Shown here: positions 22,206 through 23,641 of the stretch, in pieces
Position numbering within the stretch: position 1 is the stretch's first letter
Layout of the letters: each line of letters opens with the position of its first letter
DNA from: DASUCS01 sp041166365
Lineage (GTDB): Bacteria > Actinomycetota > Acidimicrobiia > Acidimicrobiales > JACDCH01
Direction: 5' to 3'
DNA: 23,641 nucleotides
Assembly: GCA_041166365.1 (NCBI GenBank)
Contig: JBEEFX010000156.1
Location: 1-23,641, forward strand
Translations under genes and position numbers: made by a program
The notes under the pieces: model-generated
Told to the model about the DNA's origin: nothing
Seen by the model: only the letters and a program-made list of their open reading frames with translations
The model's database searches: none

Positions 22206-22219
22206 CCACGCGGTCGTGG
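22206..22219 (+). terminator. Hairpin immediately after the acyl-CoA synthetase stop codon
   Basis: CCACG-CGGT-CGTGG starts on the base after the stop. It has a compact five-base stem and no T run; a weak or Rho-assisted terminator is possible. Confidence 0.35.
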
Positions 22220-22247
22220 CACCGGGGGTCCGCGTTCGAGCATCCCT

Positions 22248-22282
22248 ACCGCATTTGCGGTGATGTGCGGGTTCACAAACCC
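22248..22282. terminator. Tandem hairpins between convergent genes
   Basis: ACCGCA-TT-TGCGGT (22248-22261) and GGGTT-CACA-AACCC (22269-22282) follow each other in the 87-bp spacer between the acyl-CoA synthetase and lipoprotein genes. They are placed to end transcription from both sides. Confidence 0.4.
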
Positions 22283-22292
22283 AAGGGGTGGG

Positions 22293-22517
22293 CTACGACA
22301 CGCTGAAACGTGCGAGACATCCGGGATACGCGGCGGAGGCTTGAGAGAAGGCTTCGTCGTTCAGCCTCGCGAACTCCTCGCCCGACACCGTCCGCCCGTC
22401 GATCTGCGCCACCCGAGACTGAAAGTCCTCACCCGCCTTCCTGCAAGTCTCGTCGCGCGTAGGTTTCGAGTCGCTGCAGGCCGCGATCGCGCCGACGAGC
22501 ATGCCCGCCACAAGCAA
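22293..22517 (-). CDS. Small secreted lipoprotein, unrecognised
   Basis: A 74-residue protein with a lipoprotein signal: a short hydrophobic stretch MLVAGMLVGAIAAC with the lipobox IAAC (lipidated C14), then a polar linker and an acidic helical domain containing two further cysteines (DETCRK and YPGCLA) that could form a disulphide. The start is TTG 22517, with GAGGG six bases upstream. The usual positive charges before the hydrophobic stretch are missing from this start; an RGFR just upstream suggests translation might begin earlier. I do not recognise the family. An insertion sequence begins 44 bp upstream and probably displaced its native promoter. Confidence 0.6.
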   Translation of the reverse strand: MLVAGMLVGAIAACSDSKPTRDETCRKAGEDFQSRVAQIDGRTVSGEEFARLNDEAFSQASAAYPGCLARFSVS

Positions 22518-22560
22518 GCGGAACCCTCGGGAGGCAGTGATGTCCAGAGACTAGAAACTC

Positions 22561-22583
22561 GGGCCTTCACTGTCATACCCCCC
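22561..22583 (+). repeat. Left terminal inverted repeat of the IS (approximate)
   Basis: Begins GGGCCTTCACTGTC and ends in a C run. Exact limits are uncertain because the match to the right end is imperfect. Confidence 0.45.
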
Positions 22584-22598
22584 GCTCATACTGGGTTT

Positions 22599-23597
22599 GT
22601 GAAGTTGACCTTGGCTGAGTTGCGCAAGCGGGTGTCGGACGAGAACGACGCCTACCTCTTGCTGGAAGAACTGCGCTGGCACGGCACCCCGGTCTGCGCT
22701 CATTGCGGGCACGACAAGGCGTACTTCCTCACCCCGAAGAACGGCACCAGCCGCGGCACCGGCCCCAAGGACGCCAATGGTCGGCGTAGCCAGAGCGTGC
22801 GCCGGGTCTACAAGTGCGCCAAGTGCCGCAAGCAGTTCTCGGTGCTGACGAACACGATCTTTCACGGCACCAAGGTCGCCTTGTCGGACTGGCTGACCGT
22901 CATGGTCCTCATGGCGTCCGCGAAGAACGGGATCAGCGCCCGCGAGGTCGAGCGGCTGATCGGTGTCACCCCGGAGACCGCATGGTTCATGCTCCACCGT
23001 CTACGCGAGTCGATGAAGCGCGAGCCACTGGTCGGCATGCTGCGCGGTGTCGTCGTCGCGGACGAGACCTTCATCGGCGGCAAGCCACGCAACAAGCACG
23101 GCGGCGCGAGGTACGGGATCGGCAAGACCGGCCCAAGCGACAAGATTCCTGTCCTGTCGCTCGTTCACCGCGAGACCGGCGAAGTGCGCTCGGTCGTGAT
23201 CCCTGACGTGACCGGTGCGACGTTGCGCAAGGCCATCGCGGAACAGGTCGACATGGCGAACAGCGAACTGCACACCGACTCATGGGGCGGCTACCGCCAG
23301 CTTGGCCGCGAGTTCGCCGCGCATGAGACCGTCGACCACTCACAAGCCGAGTACGTCCGCTACGACAACGGGCGCGTCATCACGTCGAACGCGGCGGAGA
23401 ACTTCTTCTCACAGTTGAAGCGGTCACTGGATGGCACGCACCACCACGTCAGCCGCGAACACCTCGGCCGCTACCTCGCAGAGTTCGATTTTCGGTACAG
23501 CACCCGGAAGCTGTCGGACTCGGCCCGGTTGGCTCGCATGGTCGACCAGGCAGACGGACGCCGGTTGAGCTACAAGCCACTCACCGAGCGGAGCTAA
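22599..23597 (+). CDS. IS1595-family (ISXO2-like) transposase
   Basis: A 332-residue transposase. The N-terminal zinc ribbon has two knuckles (CAHCGHD and CAKCRKQF), followed by a helix-turn-helix-like region (SAREVERLIGVTPETAWFMLHRLRES). The ISXO2-like DDE domain starts at VVVADETFIGG (first Asp), continues with LHTDSWGGYRQLG (second Asp), and ends with VITSNAAENFFSQLKRSLDG and HHHVSREHLGRYLAEFDFRYSTR (the usual third-residue region). It looks full length and intact. The start is GTG 22599; the open frame runs upstream to 22260 but crosses the IS end and the lipoprotein gene, so it is not coding. The stop codon overlaps a hairpin (23597-23613). Confidence 0.93.
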   Translation: MKLTLAELRKRVSDENDAYLLLEELRWHGTPVCAHCGHDKAYFLTPKNGTSRGTGPKDANGRRSQSVRRVYKCAKCRKQFSVLTNTIFHGTKVALSDWLTVMVLMASAKNGISAREVERLIGVTPETAWFMLHRLRESMKREPLVGMLRGVVVADETFIGGKPRNKHGGARYGIGKTGPSDKIPVLSLVHRETGEVRSVVIPDVTGATLRKAIAEQVDMANSELHTDSWGGYRQLGREFAAHETVDHSQAEYVRYDNGRVITSNAAENFFSQLKRSLDGTHHHVSREHLGRYLAEFDFRYSTRKLSDSARLARMVDQADGRRLSYKPLTERS

Positions 23598-23613
23598 CGG
23601 GAGTCGAACCCGT
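23597..23613. terminator. Hairpin at the transposase stop codon
   Basis: ACGGG-AGTCGAA-CCCGT, a five-base stem with a seven-base loop. It resembles a tRNA T-arm on the minus strand but most likely belongs to the subterminal part of the IS. Confidence 0.4.
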
Positions 23614-23614
23614 C

Positions 23615-23633
23615 GGGTACACCGTCCAAGGGC
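23615..23633 (-). repeat. Right terminal inverted repeat of the IS (approximate)
   Basis: GGGTACACCGTCCAAGG mirrors the left end with mismatches. The window stops a few bases beyond it. Confidence 0.45.
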
Positions 23634-23641
23634 GTCGCCGG

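Larger units (their letters stand above)
22561..23633 (+). mobile_element. IS1595-type insertion sequence
   Basis: About 1.07 kb, bounded by imperfect terminal inverted repeats and carrying one transposase gene. The left end is CCTTCACTGTCATACCC (from 22564) and the right end, read inward, is CCTTGGACGGTGTACCC; 10 of 17 positions agree. Only about eight bases remain to the right, so the target-site duplication cannot be checked. The window ends almost at the outer edge of the element. Confidence 0.7.

Noticed and set aside
23596..23641. 3' half of a tRNA (T-arm-like GGGTTCGACTCCC on the minus strand)
   Set aside because: The arm fits a T-stem-loop, but it overlaps the transposase stop codon, lies inside the inverted repeats of the IS, and no anticodon stem-loop with a T at position 33 can be built from the bases available.
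1..23641. CRISPR array, prophage, rRNA genes or riboswitches
   Set aside because: I found no regularly spaced repeats, phage structural genes, rRNA sequence or recognisable riboswitch cores.

Overview
This is a 23.6 kb stretch of high-GC DNA (about two-thirds G+C by eye) that reads like an Actinomycetota chromosome, most plausibly class Acidimicrobiia. The pointers are strong third-position G/C, GTG/TTG starts, genes packed with ATGA/GTGA/TTGA overlaps, an MptB-type polyprenol-phosphomannose mannosyltransferase, a DUF6457 protein, thiolase-DUF35 pairs, and many genes that appear to be transcribed without a leader (a TAnnnT -10 box six to nine bases before the start codon). The class assignment is an inference; no rRNA or tRNA gene is present to test it.

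Layout. 1-124 holds the 3' end of an unrecognised rightward gene. 51-8061 is a leftward run of six genes, in transcription order: cytochrome P450, cysteinyl-tRNA synthetase (cysS), MFS transporter, acyl-CoA dehydrogenase, an ankyrin-PhyH dioxygenase fusion, and a PF14907-like nucleotidyltransferase. A perfect 16-bp palindrome separates the MFS and acyl-CoA dehydrogenase genes. 8127-10661 is a rightward valyl-tRNA synthetase of the archaeal-like type, meeting a leftward ferredoxin-MscS pair (10645-11843). 11968-13506 is the mannosyltransferase. 13513-16111 is a tightly coupled leftward operon: thiolase-like protein, DUF35 zinc-ribbon/OB protein, and a substrate-binding-protein fold with no signal peptide. 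16161-17438 is a divergent amidohydrolase. 17498-18424 (catalase-like haem protein) and 18450-19508 (type I phosphodiesterase) diverge from a 25-bp gap. 19528-20633 is a DUF6457-FAH hydrolase pair, divergent from an acyl-CoA synthetase (20658-22205). The right end holds a small lipoprotein gene (22293-22517) and an IS1595-type insertion sequence whose outer end lies a few bases from the end of the window.

How it fits together. Acyl-CoA dehydrogenase, acyl-CoA synthetase, thiolase-DUF35, amidohydrolase, FAH hydrolase, P450 and ferredoxin suggest catabolism of lipid, steroid-like or aromatic substrates, interleaved with housekeeping genes (cysS, valS) and envelope genes (mannosyltransferase, MscS). 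No complete pathway can be read here.

Most worth a second look: three divergent gene pairs whose opposing -10 boxes share one TA dinucleotide; two roughly 50-bp palindromic elements, one lying in frame inside the MFS gene; the cytosolic-looking binding protein translationally coupled to a cysteine-less thiolase and DUF35 protein; the ankyrin-PhyH fusion; and the archaeal-like ValS.
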